A stretch of DNA of 22,861 nt. It comes from Flavobacteriaceae bacterium. GTDB lineage: Bacteria; Bacteroidota; Bacteroidia; Flavobacteriales; Flavobacteriaceae. The position numbers and the translations under genes were made by a program. The notes under the pieces are model-generated. The model was given only the letters and a program-made list of their open reading frames with translations. It was not told the DNA's origin and made no database searches. Of this stretch, positions 22,132 through 22,861 are shown one piece after another. Within the stretch, counting starts at the first letter, position 1; the number at the start of each line of letters is the position of its first letter. The stretch lies in assembly GCA_013042825.1 (NCBI GenBank), contig JABDPL010000282.1:1-22861 (forward strand). Reading direction: 5' to 3'.

Positions 22132-22861
22132 ATGAAAAAGCTAATTTTCCTCACCGCCCTCAGTCTTGTATTTTTATTTTCATCTTGCGACTCCAGTGGT
22201 AGTGGTGTACGGATAATCCCGGAGTCTTCAGGGAATATCAATAGTCTATCGGTAGTGGTATCGAATGAATACTGGGATGGCTCCGTTGGTGAAGCCATAC
22301 GTGAGATACTGGGGGCTCCGGTCTACGGGTTGCCTCAGGAAGAACCGTTGTTTTCGATGAGACAATTACCACCCCAGGTGTTTTCAGACTTCACGAGAAA
22401 GAACAGAATAGTTCTAAAGGTGGAGACATCTGAAGAAGCCGATACTAAATTCATTAAAGATCCTTTTGCCAGACCACAGAAGCTTGTCCTGGTTTCAGGA
22501 AATACAAGCCAGGAGATAATCGGTCAGTTAAAAGAGAATGCCGAACGTATTATTTCGGCTTTTAAAAATGAGGAGATCAAAGAAACCCAGAGACGGATCA
22601 AAAAATCCCTTCATAAGACCAATAGCATAGAGGAGACCCTGGGACTCACTTTGGAATTTCCTTCGGTTTATCGCATAGCAAAAGAGGAGAATGGGTTCTT
22701 TTGGTTACGGAAAGACATAAAAACGGGCAGCATGAACCTTATGATCTATGAAATGCCCTCTGATGCGATCCCATCAGGTGACGACGCCATAAATGAAGTG
22801 ATAAAAATGCGTGATTCCATAGGGGAGGCGCATATTCCCGGTCCGCTTGAAGGTTCATTTA
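22132..22861 (+). CDS. DUF4837 family lipoprotein (C-terminus cut)
   Basis: This reading frame is open from the ATG at 22132 to the window edge (243 complete codons). The first 19 residues are a lipoprotein signal peptide (MKKLIFLTALSLVFLFSSC) with acylated Cys at 19. The mature part has features I associate with the Bacteroidota DUF4837 family: SLSVVVSNEYWDGSVGEAIREIL near the N-terminus, a helical LKENAERIISAFKNEE region in the middle, and an LGLTLEFPSVYRIAKEENGFFWLRKD block. Its function is unknown. It begins 20 bp after the transglycosylase stop with no promoter seen, so the two are probably cotranscribed and may act together in the envelope. Confidence 0.75.
   Translation, partial: MKKLIFLTALSLVFLFSSCDSSGSGVRIIPESSGNINSLSVVVSNEYWDGSVGEAIREILGAPVYGLPQEEPLFSMRQLPPQVFSDFTRKNRIVLKVETSEEADTKFIKDPFARPQKLVLVSGNTSQEIIGQLKENAERIISAFKNEEIKETQRRIKKSLHKTNSIEETLGLTLEFPSVYRIAKEENGFFWLRKDIKTGSMNLMIYEMPSDAIPSGDDAINEVIKMRDSIGEAHIPGPLEGSF

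Overview
The window looks like core chromosome of a member of the Bacteroidota, most likely a (marine) flavobacterium. The evidence is families largely confined to that phylum (DUF4175, DUF4837, the head-GIN/DUF2807 domain, a gliding-adhesin-type N-terminal domain, SPOR-like tails), perfect copies of the Bacteroidota -7 promoter box TAnnTTTG just upstream of seven transcription units, weak Shine-Dalgarno sequences, and an AlkB-type alkane hydroxylase. I see no insertion sequence, integrase, phage gene or CRISPR array. Coding density is high: the longest gap is 227 bp, and both window edges cut genes.

Layout. 1-1231 (+): the end of a head-GIN protein, then a LysE-type exporter. 1248-1940 (-): a zinc-ribbon protein, folB and tRNA-Cys, ending at an intrinsic terminator that lies inside the 3' end of the exporter gene. 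2037-3749 (+): glnS, which shares a bidirectional terminator with the convergent SPFH/band-7 gene (3786-4718, -). 4795-5469 (+): an outer-membrane beta-barrel whose stop codon overlaps that of gltX (5466-6980, -). 7011-8075 (-): an AlkB-like alkane monooxygenase. 8206-14811 (+): a large DUF4175 coiled-coil membrane protein, ybeY, mnmG and a class I methyltransferase. 15039-15557 (+): an OmpH/Skp-like lipoprotein. 15603-17679 (-): holB and a diacylglycerol-kinase-family gene, separated by one base. 17754-20494 (+): an adhesin-domain/SPOR protein, then pgk. 20576-22861 (+): an MltD-like lytic transglycosylase with two LysM domains and a DUF4837 lipoprotein cut by the window end.

The genes cover translation (glnS, gltX, tRNA-Cys, mnmG, ybeY), replication (holB), central metabolism (pgk, folB) and the envelope (SPFH, beta-barrel, OmpH-like, transglycosylase, DUF4837).

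The standout is a pair of identical, perfectly palindromic 16-bp sites, TGTTCCACGTGGAACA, at 12029-12044 and 13935-13950. They bracket mnmG (gidA) exactly and match the ParB-binding parS centromere consensus. No parA, parB, dnaA or origin is visible here. mnmG is a classical origin-proximal gene, so I infer that this segment is a chromosomal centromere and probably lies near oriC.
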